In this document: positions 1 through 7,787 of the stretch, piece by piece
Position numbering within the stretch: position 1 is the stretch's first letter
Layout: every line of letters starts with the position of its first letter
Origin: Lactobacillus sp. ESL0679
GTDB taxonomy: Bacteria > Bacillota > Bacilli > Lactobacillales > Lactobacillaceae
Length of the DNA: 64,000 bases
NCBI RefSeq assembly: GCF_029433515.1
Contig: NZ_JAQTIG010000003.1
Coordinates: forward strand, 177,202 to 241,201
Direction of reading: 5' to 3'
Program-made: the position numbers and the translations under genes
The notes under the pieces: model-generated
What the model was told of the DNA's origin: nothing
Databases searched by the model: none
The model's input: only the letters and a program-made list of their open reading frames with translations

Positions 1-2326
1 ACCAAATGGACTACCGGTCATTATTTTTGGTGAATCTGGAACTGGTAAAACTTTTATCATTAACAAACTATTCGAATATGCAAAGCAGCGTAAACTTTTT
101 AATGATGAAGCGCAGTTGATTGTAATAAATTGTGCTCAATATGCGAATAATCCCGAATTGTTATCTAGTCTGCTTTTTGGCTACACCAAAGGAGCGTTTA
201 CCGGCGCGGATATTGATAGTAGTGGTGCTCTTCAGTCGGCAAATAATGGCATTCTATTTTTAGATGAAGTTCATCGATTGAGTGCCGAAGGCCAAGAAAA
301 GCTCTTTACCTACTTAGATACTGGGTACTTTTCTCCAGTAGGTAATAATGCCAAAAAATTAAAAAGTAAAGCTAGATTATTTTTTGCTACAACAGAAAAG
401 GAATCTGATTTTTTGCAAACCTTTTTGCGTAGAATACCCATTAAAATTACACTACCATCCCTAGACCAGCGGGGAACATATGAAAAAAGAGTTTTAACTT
501 ACGCTTTACTGATTGAACAAGCTAAACATATTAATTGTAATATCAAGATTTCTAAGCAATGTCTTAGTTTAATTTATCATAGTCATTTTCATGCCAATGT
601 TGGTGAATTAAAGAATTTATTACAGAACATTGTTGCTCAAAAATATGCAAAAACCACCCAAAATCAAGAAATAGAAATAAAGATCGGCGACTTGCCAGGA
701 GCTATTCTGGGACAAATGTCTAAGGATACTTATCCTTTAAGCCAGGGCCAAGAAAAGTGTGTTTTTCATGCTACCGATACTATTCAAGAGCTATTTAATT
801 CTGATAATAAAGAGTATATTTCAAAAATCGAAGCTTCTTGGCAATGCTTATTAAGCCTACAGAACGACCAAATAGCAGATAGAGCAAGTTACTACAAAGT
901 CGTAGAAAAAGAAACACATGAGATTTTATATTCAACTTACAGTACCGACCGGTCACTGATTACTGATTACACCAATGTGCTAACAAATATTTTTAATGTC
1001 GTACAAATTGATTCGCTAAGTCTTAAAAACTCATCTATTTATGATTTTGCTGTCTATATTTACTATTTAATGAGAAATGAGTTCGATCATGACTACACTA
1101 CTGACAAAAATGTCGCTAAAATTGAGCAACTTTTTGCACCAGAACTACAGCTAATTAATAAAATGGCCCCACTAATTGAAATGCGTTTTGAAATAAAACT
1201 GAGAAAATGTGATTACTTGTGGCTAGCCATTTTGAGTTCAAATGATAATTTTACAGTTTCGTCTAAGGTACCAGCAATTGTAGTAGCACATGGCTATGCC
1301 ACAGCAAGTAGTATGGCTGATACTTGCAATCATTTTTTGCAAAGCGCAGTTTTTACGGCAATTGATTTAAAGCCTGACGTTTCCCGTGCTGAAATGATTG
1401 CAAATTTGAAAGATTTAATCAAAAGAATTAACCCGCAAGATGGCTTAGTAATATTAATGGATATGGGCGCACTGGATTCAATTATTGAACCAATTAGAAA
1501 TGACTGTAATTGCACCTTACTAGTAATCAATAATGTTAGCATGGCTGTAATTTTAGAAATTGGGAATAAGCTATTGCAACAAAAGGGATTACATGCGATC
1601 CAACATGATTTACCTAGAGATACTATTAAAAGCAAGCTTTGTGTTCCCAGAGTTGCTGCAGCTGCCACAATTATTACTACCTGCATGACTGGCGTCGGTA
1701 GTGCGCAAAGGATTAAGACAATGCTAACTCAAAGCTTTACTAATCTGGTAAATGTTCAAGTAGAAGCCTTTGACTTTAAGGAGTTAGTAAATTATCGCGA
1801 CTTAAATTTATTTTTAAATAAAAACGTGATTGCAATTATAGGTATTGATAATCCTGATGTCCCCGGAGTGCCATATTTTGGTCTAGAAGAAATTATTTCA
1901 GGTGCCAAAATAGAGGGCTTAAAGCGAATTCTAGAGCCATTTTCAACTACTAAAAAAATCGAATTATGGGAAAACCGGCTAATTGAGAACTTTTCTCTAA
2001 ACAGAATAATAGATACCTTAACCATTATTTCTCCAGATAAGGTAATGAAAGTCATCAGTAAATATTTAACAGGCATTCAAAAAGATTTAAATATGAAAAT
2101 TCCCAATAAGGTCGCAATCTCATTGTATGTTCATATTGCGAACATGGTTGAAAGAATTATCCGTGGTAATGAAATCGAAGCATACGAGGGAGACAACAAG
2201 AACATTGTTAAAGACGGCTACTTTAGTGTGCTAAAAAAGCATAATAGTGTGCTGGAAAATGAATTTTTAATTAAAATCACTGATCCGGAAATCGCATACA
2301 TAAGAGATATTCTTCTATTGAGTTAA
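1..2326 (+). CDS. LevR-type sigma-54-dependent PTS-regulated activator (5' truncated)
   Basis: The reading frame is open from base 2, so the gene starts before the window. The first internal ATG-like start near base 116 is not real, because Walker A (GESGTGKT, bases 29-52) lies upstream of it. Seen: the AAA+ core with the sigma-54-contacting GAFTGA loop (bases 191-208) and Walker B FLDE (about 257-268). These are followed by a PRD-like stretch, an EIIA-Man-like domain with a candidate phospho-His in VAHG (His codon at 1289), an EIIB-Gat-like segment with CMTGVGSA, and a second PRD near the C-terminus. By comparison with the complete paralogue at 19619, about 98 N-terminal residues (winged HTH) are missing. 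Family role: PTS-controlled transcriptional activator. Its likely target is the -24/-12 promoter just downstream. Certain as to family; the inducer is inferred from the operon. Confidence 0.93.
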   Translation, partial: PNGLPVIIFGESGTGKTFIINKLFEYAKQRKLFNDEAQLIVINCAQYANNPELLSSLLFGYTKGAFTGADIDSSGALQSANNGILFLDEVHRLSAEGQEKLFTYLDTGYFSPVGNNAKKLKSKARLFFATTEKESDFLQTFLRRIPIKITLPSLDQRGTYEKRVLTYALLIEQAKHINCNIKISKQCLSLIYHSHFHANVGELKNLLQNIVAQKYAKTTQNQEIEIKIGDLPGAILGQMSKDTYPLSQGQEKCVFHATDTIQELFNSDNKEYISKIEASWQCLLSLQNDQIADRASYYKVVEKETHEILYSTYSTDRSLITDYTNVLTNIFNVVQIDSLSLKNSSIYDFAVYIYYLMRNEFDHDYTTDKNVAKIEQLFAPELQLINKMAPLIEMRFEIKLRKCDYLWLAILSSNDNFTVSSKVPAIVVAHGYATASSMADTCNHFLQSAVFTAIDLKPDVSRAEMIANLKDLIKRINPQDGLVILMDMGALDSIIEPIRNDCNCTLLVINNVSMAVILEIGNKLLQQKGLHAIQHDLPRDTIKSKLCVPRVAAAATIITTCMTGVGSAQRIKTMLTQSFTNLVNVQVEAFDFKELVNYRDLNLFLNKNVIAIIGIDNPDVPGVPYFGLEEIISGAKIEGLKRILEPFSTTKKIELWENRLIENFSLNRIIDTLTIISPDKVMKVISKYLTGIQKDLNMKIPNKVAISLYVHIANMVERIIRGNEIEAYEGDNKNIVKDGYFSVLKKHNSVLENEFLIKITDPEIAYIRDILLLS
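2224..2253 (+). promoter_or_regulatory. Candidate upstream activating site: 9-bp direct repeat
   Basis: TAGTGTGCT occurs at 2224-2232 and again at 2245-2253, 21 bp apart (two helical turns). This is about 90-120 bp before the sigma-54 promoter, where enhancer sites for this activator class normally sit. It lies inside the 3' end of the activator gene, so it may be coincidental. Confidence 0.25.
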
Positions 2327-2342
2327 GCGCTCGCACAGTACT

Positions 2343-2358
2343 TGGCACACCTTTTGCT
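2343..2358 (+). promoter_or_regulatory. Sigma-54 (-24/-12) promoter of the first mannose-family PTS operon
   Basis: TGGCAC at 2343-2348 and TTGCT at 2354-2358, with 12 bp between the GG and GC dinucleotides, match the sigma-54 consensus at every key base. The site is 17 bp after the activator stop codon and 45 bp before the EIIA start. rpoN is present in the same window, which makes the call strong. Confidence 0.9.
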
Positions 2359-2402
2359 ATAAAGTCAGTGAATATCTTATTTAGTAAAAGGGAGGTCATT
2401 AT

Positions 2403-2822
2403 GTGAAAGATATTATTTTAGCTACTCATGGTAACTTGGCTTTTGAGTTTAAGAAGACAGCTGAATTAATCGTTGGTCACATTGATAATATTCAATGCTT
2501 CGGAATGACTAAAGATAAATCTGCTGTGGAAGGGCAAAAAGAGTTAGAAAATCTAATCAAAAATACTGACGAAGATAATCTGATCATCTTAACTGACTTA
2601 TATGGTGGTAGTTCCAACAACATTTGTACTGAATTGTTGCTAAAAGGTCACCACTTCCAACTACTTTCAGGTCTTAATTTACCGTTATTGCTTACATTTT
2701 TAACGATTGATTCTGCAAACATGACATCAAAAGAATTAGTTAAGCAATTAAGGGAAGCAGGAGTTGCCGGCATTATCGACGTTAGTGAAAAGATTGAAAG
2801 AGGTGTGGCTAGCGATGATTAA
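2403..2822 (+). CDS. PTS mannose-family EIIA (Gfr-like)
   Basis: A 139-residue EIIA domain of the mannose/fructose/sorbose family. His9 in LATHGN is the expected phosphoryl acceptor from HPr. It starts with GTG at 2403, preceded by AAGGGAGG at 2388-2395. The ATG two bases earlier is followed directly by TGA and cannot be used. It is the first gene of a compact EIIA-B-C-D-SIS operon driven by the adjacent -24/-12 promoter, and its last codons overlap the EIIB start. Single-domain EIIA separate from EIIB is typical of the Gfr/sorbose branch rather than ManX, which fuses A and B. Cytoplasmic. Confidence 0.9.
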   Translation: MKDIILATHGNLAFEFKKTAELIVGHIDNIQCFGMTKDKSAVEGQKELENLIKNTDEDNLIILTDLYGGSSNNICTELLLKGHHFQLLSGLNLPLLLTFLTIDSANMTSKELVKQLREAGVAGIIDVSEKIERGVASDD

Positions 2823-3303
2823 ATTAGTTCGTGTTGATGAAAGATTATTACATGGTCAGGTTGCGATTGGTTGGACTTCCAATTCAGGTGCAAACACAAT
2901 TCTAGTGGCAAATGATGAAGCTCAACAAGATAAGGTTAAAGCAATGGCATTAGATTTGGCCAAGCCTGCTGGTGTTAAGCTCTACATTCGAAACGTGGCT
3001 GAATCAGGCGAAATTGTTAATAAATTTGCTTCTGCAAAGAAAGCACAAGTATTAGTTTTGGTACGCAATATTCAAGATGCTTTAAAACTTATTAAGGGTT
3101 CAAACGGCGCTATTACAAACTTAAATGTTGGTGGCGTTAAATTTGAAGATGGCAAGAAAAAGTTAAATGATTTTGTTGCTGTTTCGGATCAAGACGTTGC
3201 AGATCTGAAAGAAATTCAAAAGATGGGAGTTGAACTTGATTTCAGGATGTTACCTAGAGATAAGAAGCTAAGTCTTTCTGATTTATTGGGGAGTGATAAA
3301 TAA
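2815..3303 (+). CDS. PTS mannose-family EIIB
   Basis: A 162-residue EIIB domain. The start DERLLHGQVAIGW carries the conserved phospho-His (His13) that takes the phosphate from EIIA and passes it to the incoming sugar. An in-frame codon at 2764 would add 17 residues unlike the family. The ATG at 2815 has a good AGAGGTG Shine-Dalgarno and overlaps the EIIA stop, so it is preferred. It overlaps the next gene by one base (TAATG). Cytoplasmic, docks on EIIC/EIID. Confidence 0.9.
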   Translation: MIKLVRVDERLLHGQVAIGWTSNSGANTILVANDEAQQDKVKAMALDLAKPAGVKLYIRNVAESGEIVNKFASAKKAQVLVLVRNIQDALKLIKGSNGAITNLNVGGVKFEDGKKKLNDFVAVSDQDVADLKEIQKMGVELDFRMLPRDKKLSLSDLLGSDK

Positions 3304-4100
3304 TGATACAAGCTTTATTAATCGGCTTAATTGCCGGTATCGGTATGCTTGATGAACGTGTATTGGGTGCGACTTTATTTTGTAGACCTATCGTTCTAAG
3401 CCTTTTTGTAGGTTTAGCATTGGGCGATTTAAAACAAGGAATTATTATTGGTGCGCAGCTTGAATTAGTTTGGATGGGAATTGCCGGTATCGGTGCTTCA
3501 ACTCCTCCAGACTACGTTACTGGTGGTGTCATTGGTACAGCAATGGCAATTATTTCACACCATGGTATTGGGATTGCTTTAACGATTGCAGTTCCTGTTG
3601 CAGTTTTAGCTGCTAACCTCGGTACCTTAGTTCGTGTTGGTAACCTATGGTTTTCTCATAAAGCAGAAAAATATGCGGAAACGGCTAATTTTAGAGGGGT
3701 AAACATGATGTTGCTTTTGCCAACGATCTTATTCTTCTTTAGTGCTTTTATCCCTGCTTTTTTAGCAATGCTTGTGGGTTCTTCAACAATCAATGTAATC
3801 ATTAACGCTATTCCTAAAGTAATTTTAGACGGCTTAACCATTGCCGGTAATCTCTTACCAGCCGTTGGTTTTGGCTTATTACTTGATATGCTATTTTCGA
3901 AAAAGCTGTTTGTATTCTTCTTCATTGGTTTCTTTCTCTGCGCTTATCTGAAATTAGACATTACTGGTATTGCAATTCTCGCAATTTGTTTAGCCATTGT
4001 GATAACTATCTTTGGTAAGAATAATAATGATTCTTCTGACCAAAAAGATGAAACAAAGACAGAAGATAATTTAACGGAAGGGGATATTGATTTTGAATAA
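3303..4100 (+). CDS. PTS mannose-family EIIC permease
   Basis: A 265-residue, strongly hydrophobic protein with the glycine-rich features of mannose-family EIIC, including LGATLFCRPIVLSLFVGLALGD near the N-terminus and the PDYVTGGVIGTA loop. It forms the membrane translocation channel with EIID. A charged, hydrophilic tail of about 25 residues follows the last membrane segment. Start and stop overlap its neighbours, indicating translational coupling. Transport specificity cannot be read from the sequence. Confidence 0.9.
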   Translation: MIQALLIGLIAGIGMLDERVLGATLFCRPIVLSLFVGLALGDLKQGIIIGAQLELVWMGIAGIGASTPPDYVTGGVIGTAMAIISHHGIGIALTIAVPVAVLAANLGTLVRVGNLWFSHKAEKYAETANFRGVNMMLLLPTILFFFSAFIPAFLAMLVGSSTINVIINAIPKVILDGLTIAGNLLPAVGFGLLLDMLFSKKLFVFFFIGFFLCAYLKLDITGIAILAICLAIVITIFGKNNNDSSDQKDETKTEDNLTEGDIDFE

Positions 4101-4902
4101 GAAAACTTTAACCAAAAAAGACCTCCACTCAATCTTTTGGCGTGCATTTGCACTACAAGGTGGTTTTAACTACGAAAAAATGCAAAATATTGGCTATGCT
4201 TATGCAATGGAACCTGCCATTAAACGCTTATATTCATCGGCTAAAGACCGAGCTGCTGCTTTAAAACGTCACTTAGCACTGTTTAATTGTACGCCAGCAA
4301 TGACCCCAACAATTTTGGGTATTTCTTGTGCTATGGAAGAGCAATATGCCAATAATCCTGACGAAATCAATCCTGATTCAATCAACTCTGTTAAAGCATC
4401 CCTGATGGCACCATTTTCTGGAATTGGTGATTCAATTTTATTTGGTACCTTTAGAGTAATCGCAGCTGGTGTCGGCGTGTCATTCTCAAAGCAAGGAAAT
4501 ATTTTAGGCCCGATCCTATTCTTCGTACTTTATAACTTACCAGCAACTTTACTTAGAGTATTCGGCCTCAAGTATGGCTATGAGTGGGGTGTAGAGTCAC
4601 TCGACAAAGTGCAAAAAAATGGTGTTATGGATCAAATCATGCAAATCGTTGGAATAGTCGGCATGATGGTCGTAGGTGGCATGGTCGCAACTATGCTGCC
4701 AGTAACTACACCTCTTAAATTTGCAATGAGTGGTGCAACAATTAAAATTCAATCAATATTAGACAAAATTATTCCTGAAATGCTACCGCTGTTAGCTACT
4801 TTGTTAGTATTTTGGCTAATCAGAAAGAAAGTAAGTACGTCAAAATTAACAATTAGCGTTTTGATTTTAGGTATTTTATTACACGTTATTGGGATTTTAT
4901 AA
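4093..4902 (+). CDS. PTS mannose-family EIID
   Basis: A protein of about 269 residues of the EIID family. The soluble N-terminal half has the HLALFNCTPAMTPTILGI motif and the substrate-loop region MAPFSGIGDSILFGT, followed by C-terminal membrane segments. Two in-frame TTG codons are possible, at 4087 and 4093. The Shine-Dalgarno GGAAGGGG ends at 4083, so 4093 has the better spacing, giving an 8-nt overlap with EIIC. It partners EIIC in the membrane. All four PTS components are intact. Confidence 0.88.
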   Translation: MNKKTLTKKDLHSIFWRAFALQGGFNYEKMQNIGYAYAMEPAIKRLYSSAKDRAAALKRHLALFNCTPAMTPTILGISCAMEEQYANNPDEINPDSINSVKASLMAPFSGIGDSILFGTFRVIAAGVGVSFSKQGNILGPILFFVLYNLPATLLRVFGLKYGYEWGVESLDKVQKNGVMDQIMQIVGIVGMMVVGGMVATMLPVTTPLKFAMSGATIKIQSILDKIIPEMLPLLATLLVFWLIRKKVSTSKLTISVLILGILLHVIGIL

Positions 4903-4916
4903 GGGAGATTTAAAAA

Positions 4917-5975
4917 ATGAATTTAATTCAGCAATATATTTCAGAAACACCAAAGCAATTGGACAAAATTGTTAAGGGTAGTAAGGAGCTTTTCGCTAAT
5001 GTAGCAAAAAGAGATATTAATAAAATTATTATTACTGGTTCAGGTACCAGTTACCATTCAGGTTTGCAAATGCAATCTTTGATGAGAAAACGTTCCGGAA
5101 TTGAAGTTCTCGCTTTTTATCCCTTTATGCTAACGCCTGACTTCTTTGTTGGCGACAACACACGCACATTGCTCATTGGTATTTCACAAGGTGGCAGCAG
5201 CTTTAGTACCTTTAACGCTATGAAGACTGCTAAAAAAGCTGGCTGCATTGTTGGCACAATGGCTGGCGAAACTGGTGCCTACATTGACCAAATTGCAGAC
5301 GAAGTTATGACCGTTAATATCGGTGAAGAAAAGGCTGGAGCAAAGACCAAAGGTTATTATTGTACGAAATTAAATTTGCTACTGTTAGCTGATTACATTG
5401 GACTTGAAAGCGGTAATCTAACTAAAGACCAATTTGACGAAGATATTAGTAATCTAAATCAAACGCTAGAGCAATTCCCTCATGCTTATGACCGTGCTTA
5501 CAAGTGGGTTGAAGAACATAAAGAAAAGTTAGCAAAGACTGATAATTTACGTGTAGTTGGACCTTCTATGCTGTATGGGGATGTCTTAGAAAGTTCACTC
5601 AAAGTATTGGAAACTTGTCGGATGCCAGTTACCGGGTATGACTTTGATGAGTTTATTCATGGTATTTATAATGCAATGAACGAAAAAGCTAGTGTCGTTA
5701 TCTTAGACAATGGTACAGAGCCACGTTGTCAAAAGATGATTGAGGTCTTAGGCGATTGGACCAACAACTTATATTTGGTTGATACTTCTGACGCTAACAA
5801 TGGTAATCACTTTGGTTACGACGTTGATGTCCCTAAGGACTTTGAAACTTTTATTTACCCAATGCTTATGCAAGTAATGGCATCAATCGTTCCAACTGTT
5901 ATGGGCTTTGATCCCAATACTCCTAAAGACCCTAACTTCCACATGAAGCTGGGTAGTAAAAAATTTAACCACTAA
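4917..5975 (+). CDS. Double-SIS phosphosugar protein, probable Amadori-product deglycase (GfrE/GfrF/FrlB-like)
   Basis: A 352-residue protein with two SIS domains. The first has TGSGTSYHSG (about residues 40-49) and GISQGGSSFST. The second carries the DFDEFIHG motif near residues 240-250, which resembles the catalytic E/H region of fructoselysine-6-phosphate deglycases and GlmS isomerase domains. It follows EIID by 14 bp with a good RBS and ends the PTS operon. Known: in Salmonella the sigma-54-driven gfrABCDEF operon couples a mannose-family PTS to two such deglycases. Inferred: this enzyme splits 6-phosphorylated fructoselysine or glucoselysine into sugar phosphate and amino acid. Only one deglycase is present here. 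An AgaS-type amino-sugar deaminase is the main alternative. Confidence 0.8.
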   Translation: MNLIQQYISETPKQLDKIVKGSKELFANVAKRDINKIIITGSGTSYHSGLQMQSLMRKRSGIEVLAFYPFMLTPDFFVGDNTRTLLIGISQGGSSFSTFNAMKTAKKAGCIVGTMAGETGAYIDQIADEVMTVNIGEEKAGAKTKGYYCTKLNLLLLADYIGLESGNLTKDQFDEDISNLNQTLEQFPHAYDRAYKWVEEHKEKLAKTDNLRVVGPSMLYGDVLESSLKVLETCRMPVTGYDFDEFIHGIYNAMNEKASVVILDNGTEPRCQKMIEVLGDWTNNLYLVDTSDANNGNHFGYDVDVPKDFETFIYPMLMQVMASIVPTVMGFDPNTPKDPNFHMKLGSKKFNH

Positions 5976-6076
5976 TTATTAAGTAGAGCATTGATAACCG
6001 ACTGGCTACTAAAAAGTGGTGGCTGGTCCGTTCACTCTTAAATTATGCAACAGGGGAGATACTCCTATCATATCCA

Positions 6077-6114
6077 AAAAGGCACTAACCAATTATTTGG
6101 CTAGTGCCTTTTCT
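6077..6114 (+). terminator. Terminator of the first PTS operon
   Basis: AAAAGGCACTAACCAA and TTGGCTAGTGCCTTTT form a near-perfect 16-bp stem with a TTAT loop, about 100 bp after the SIS gene. The A- and T-rich flanks would let it work on both strands. Confidence 0.85.
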
Positions 6115-6248
6115 TCATCTATTTCTTCTAAGATTAGCGAATTACCACAGTTACTTTATCCGATTGTGCAAGCTTACGACTTAGCCTTTTCGTTTTAGTT
6201 AAAGACTTAGCTTCATTATTTTCATTTGTGACTGGTAGCTGCCTGTAC

Positions 6249-6266
6249 TTTGGTACTAGTACAAAA
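6249..6266. promoter_or_regulatory. GTAC-centred palindrome, possible AraR-type operator
   Basis: TTTGGTACTAGTACAAAA is an 18-bp palindrome with one mismatched pair and a perfect GTACTAGTAC core. The A/T-flanked GTAC symmetry recalls operators of AraR-family repressors. It lies downstream of araR rather than at a promoter, which is unexpected, so its function is open. Confidence 0.3.
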
Positions 6267-6291
6267 CGTTAGTAAATTCAATAATAGCAAA

Positions 6292-6341
6292 GCCTTCTAA
6301 ATAATCATTCTTATTCCTCCAAGTTTTATTATTTAGAAGGC
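6292..6341 (-). terminator. Perfect 14-bp inverted repeat, probable araR terminator
   Basis: GCCTTCTAAATAAT (6292-6305) pairs perfectly with ATTATTTAGAAGGC (6328-6341) across a 22-nt loop. On the minus strand it follows araR and is trailed by a weak TTTGCTATT run. The minus-strand loop contains GGAGG, then ATG ATT ATT TAG, a three-codon reading frame with an ideal Shine-Dalgarno. It may be only a terminator. Confidence 0.5.
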
Positions 6342-6404
6342 TCGACAATATATTTTTACATGACATTTTCTTTTAAAAAATTCTTTACTCCTCGCCTAGC
6401 ACCT

Positions 6405-7487
6405 TTATTTTTCTTTAGGTGCAGCAACAGAAGCTCTTACTTTTAATTTAGGATGATGAACAATGGAATTAAGTTTTTTACCCTGAATTAATTTCAAAAT
6501 TCCCTGACCAGCTTCTTTACCAACAGAGGTTCGCTCGTAATTCATTGTTGTTAAGCTGGGAGTTAAGTATGCGGCTGAGTCAAAATCATCAAATCCAACT
6601 AGTGAAATATCCTCTGGGACTTTCAACTGCATTTTTTTAAGCATATCTAAGACTAATAATGCCAAGCTGTCATTGTAGCAAGCGATTGCCGTCGGTCTTT
6701 GACCATCTTTTAGGTAAAAGGCTATTTTTTTACTGATTGTTTGAAAAGGATCATGAGAATTGTACATGATAATACTGCTGTTAGAGAGATTGGAGCTGGT
6801 CTCTTGGTAAGCTTTCATGAAGCCATTCATTCGGTGTACACCTTGAAGATCATCTACCTGAAATATTCCTAGTATTCGCTGGTGCCCCATACTAAGTAGG
6901 TATTTGATGAGTTCTGTTTCTGCTGCCTCATCATCATTTGTGATTGATGGAAAGTTTAACTTAGGGTATTCAGCGTTAATAAATAGTAGTGGAATTTTAC
7001 TCTTAGCGACTCGTTTATAGATATCGAGATTAGGACTAGGCTTAGCACTTTCGCTTGGTTCGACAATTAAACCCGCAATTTGTGAATCAAGCATTTTAAT
7101 TAAGCTTTCACGTTCTTTTTTTGGGTGGTTATGTGTATTAGCGATGAGAAGTGAGTATTCTTTTGTACTGATTTCAGTGTCAATCTGTGAGATTATCTTG
7201 GGGAAAATATAGTCTGCGATATGAGTACAAATTAATCCGATTGTTTTACTTTCGGGATTAATTTGCCATTTTTTGTTCCAGTCCTGAATAAACATTCCGC
7301 TACCTTGAACCTTATATATTAAATGCTCATCTTGCAATTCAGATAATGCTTTACGAACAGCATAACGTGATTTATTAAAGCGATGCATTAGTTCAGTTTC
7401 TGTTGGTAATTTTTGATTAACTCGAAAGTGTCCAAAAGTTATTTCTTTTTTAAGAGTTTCTTTGATTGCGAGATAATCGCTTTTCAT
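6405..7487 (-). CDS. araR: AraR, GntR/LacI chimeric arabinose repressor
   Basis: A 360-residue protein with an N-terminal GntR winged helix (about residues 1-66, with KLPTETELMHRFNKSRYAVRKAL) joined to a LacI/periplasmic-binding-like effector domain (about 80-356, including VGFDDFDSAAYLTPSLTT). This chimera and length match Bacillus AraR. It is read divergently from abf and the ara genes. GGAGG on the minus strand (7496-7500) supports the ATG at 7487. Expected role: represses the arabinan/arabinose operon and is released by L-arabinose. The divergent spacer holds a plausible operator. Confidence 0.88.
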   Translation of the reverse strand: MKSDYLAIKETLKKEITFGHFRVNQKLPTETELMHRFNKSRYAVRKALSELQDEHLIYKVQGSGMFIQDWNKKWQINPESKTIGLICTHIADYIFPKIISQIDTEISTKEYSLLIANTHNHPKKERESLIKMLDSQIAGLIVEPSESAKPSPNLDIYKRVAKSKIPLLFINAEYPKLNFPSITNDDEAAETELIKYLLSMGHQRILGIFQVDDLQGVHRMNGFMKAYQETSSNLSNSSIIMYNSHDPFQTISKKIAFYLKDGQRPTAIACYNDSLALLVLDMLKKMQLKVPEDISLVGFDDFDSAAYLTPSLTTMNYERTSVGKEAGQGILKLIQGKKLNSIVHHPKLKVRASVAAPKEK

Positions 7488-7684
7488 TTAAGGGACCTCC
7501 GTTTTATTTAAACAAATTATATATTATAAAAAATATTAATAAAGTCAATTGAATATTATTACGATTATCTTTTTATACAAGGTTAAAATTTGTTCTAAAA
7601 AAGATTATGAATTTTTGTGGTAAAAAATAAAAAATTATTTTTAGACGTAAGTAGTATTGATTTATCAATTATTTGTCTATTTTT

Positions 7685-7700
7685 ATTTATTCGAATGAAT
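7685..7700. promoter_or_regulatory. Candidate AraR operator
   Basis: ATTTATTCGAATGAAT is a 16-bp palindrome with a single mismatched pair and an ATTCGAAT core, 12 bp upstream of the putative -35. Size and ATTT/AAT ends fit a GntR-type operator. Assignment to AraR rests on position. Confidence 0.4.
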
Positions 7701-7711
7701 TATTTGAAAGC

Positions 7712-7740
7712 TTGATTCATTCATATAAATATTATATTAT
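7712..7740 (+). promoter_or_regulatory. Sigma-A promoter of the arabinan operon
   Basis: TTGATT (7712-7717), a 17-bp spacer and TATTAT (7735-7740), 48 bp upstream of the abf ATG. The spacing is ideal. The hexamers are imperfect, as expected for a regulated promoter. Confidence 0.55.
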
Positions 7741-7753
7741 GTAATCGTTTGCA
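7740..7753 (+). promoter_or_regulatory. cre-like catabolite repression site
   Basis: TGTAATCGTTTGCA matches the inverted cre consensus (WGNNANCGTTTWCW) at 13 of 14 positions. It abuts the -10 element, a position where CcpA binding would block transcription. Confidence 0.6.
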
Positions 7754-7787
7754 AGACAAAAATATTATTTTTATGAAAGGTTTAGAA

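Larger units (their letters stand above)
6115..6404. other. Gene-poor spacer between the PTS operon and araR
   Basis: There is no convincing gene. A 60-codon frame at 6016-6198 runs through the terminator and has no RBS. The spacer does hold a GTAC-centred palindrome (6249-6266) and a long perfect inverted repeat (6292-6341), listed separately. Confidence 0.6.
7488..7787. other. araR-abf divergent regulatory region
   Basis: A 300-bp, extremely AT-rich spacer with no gene. It contains a sigma-A-like promoter toward abf, a cre-like site at its -10 and a 16-bp imperfect palindrome, listed separately. A TTG codon at 7749 is in frame with abf but lies within the cre-like site, and I do not take it as the start. 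Confidence 0.7.

Noticed and set aside
116..190. ATT/TTG-like start near 116 as the true start of the first activator
   Set aside because: The frame is open to the window edge and Walker A lies upstream, so this is a truncation by the window and not a short gene.
6016..6198. 60-codon frame after the SIS gene
   Set aside because: It runs through a strong terminator hairpin, has no RBS and resembles no protein family.
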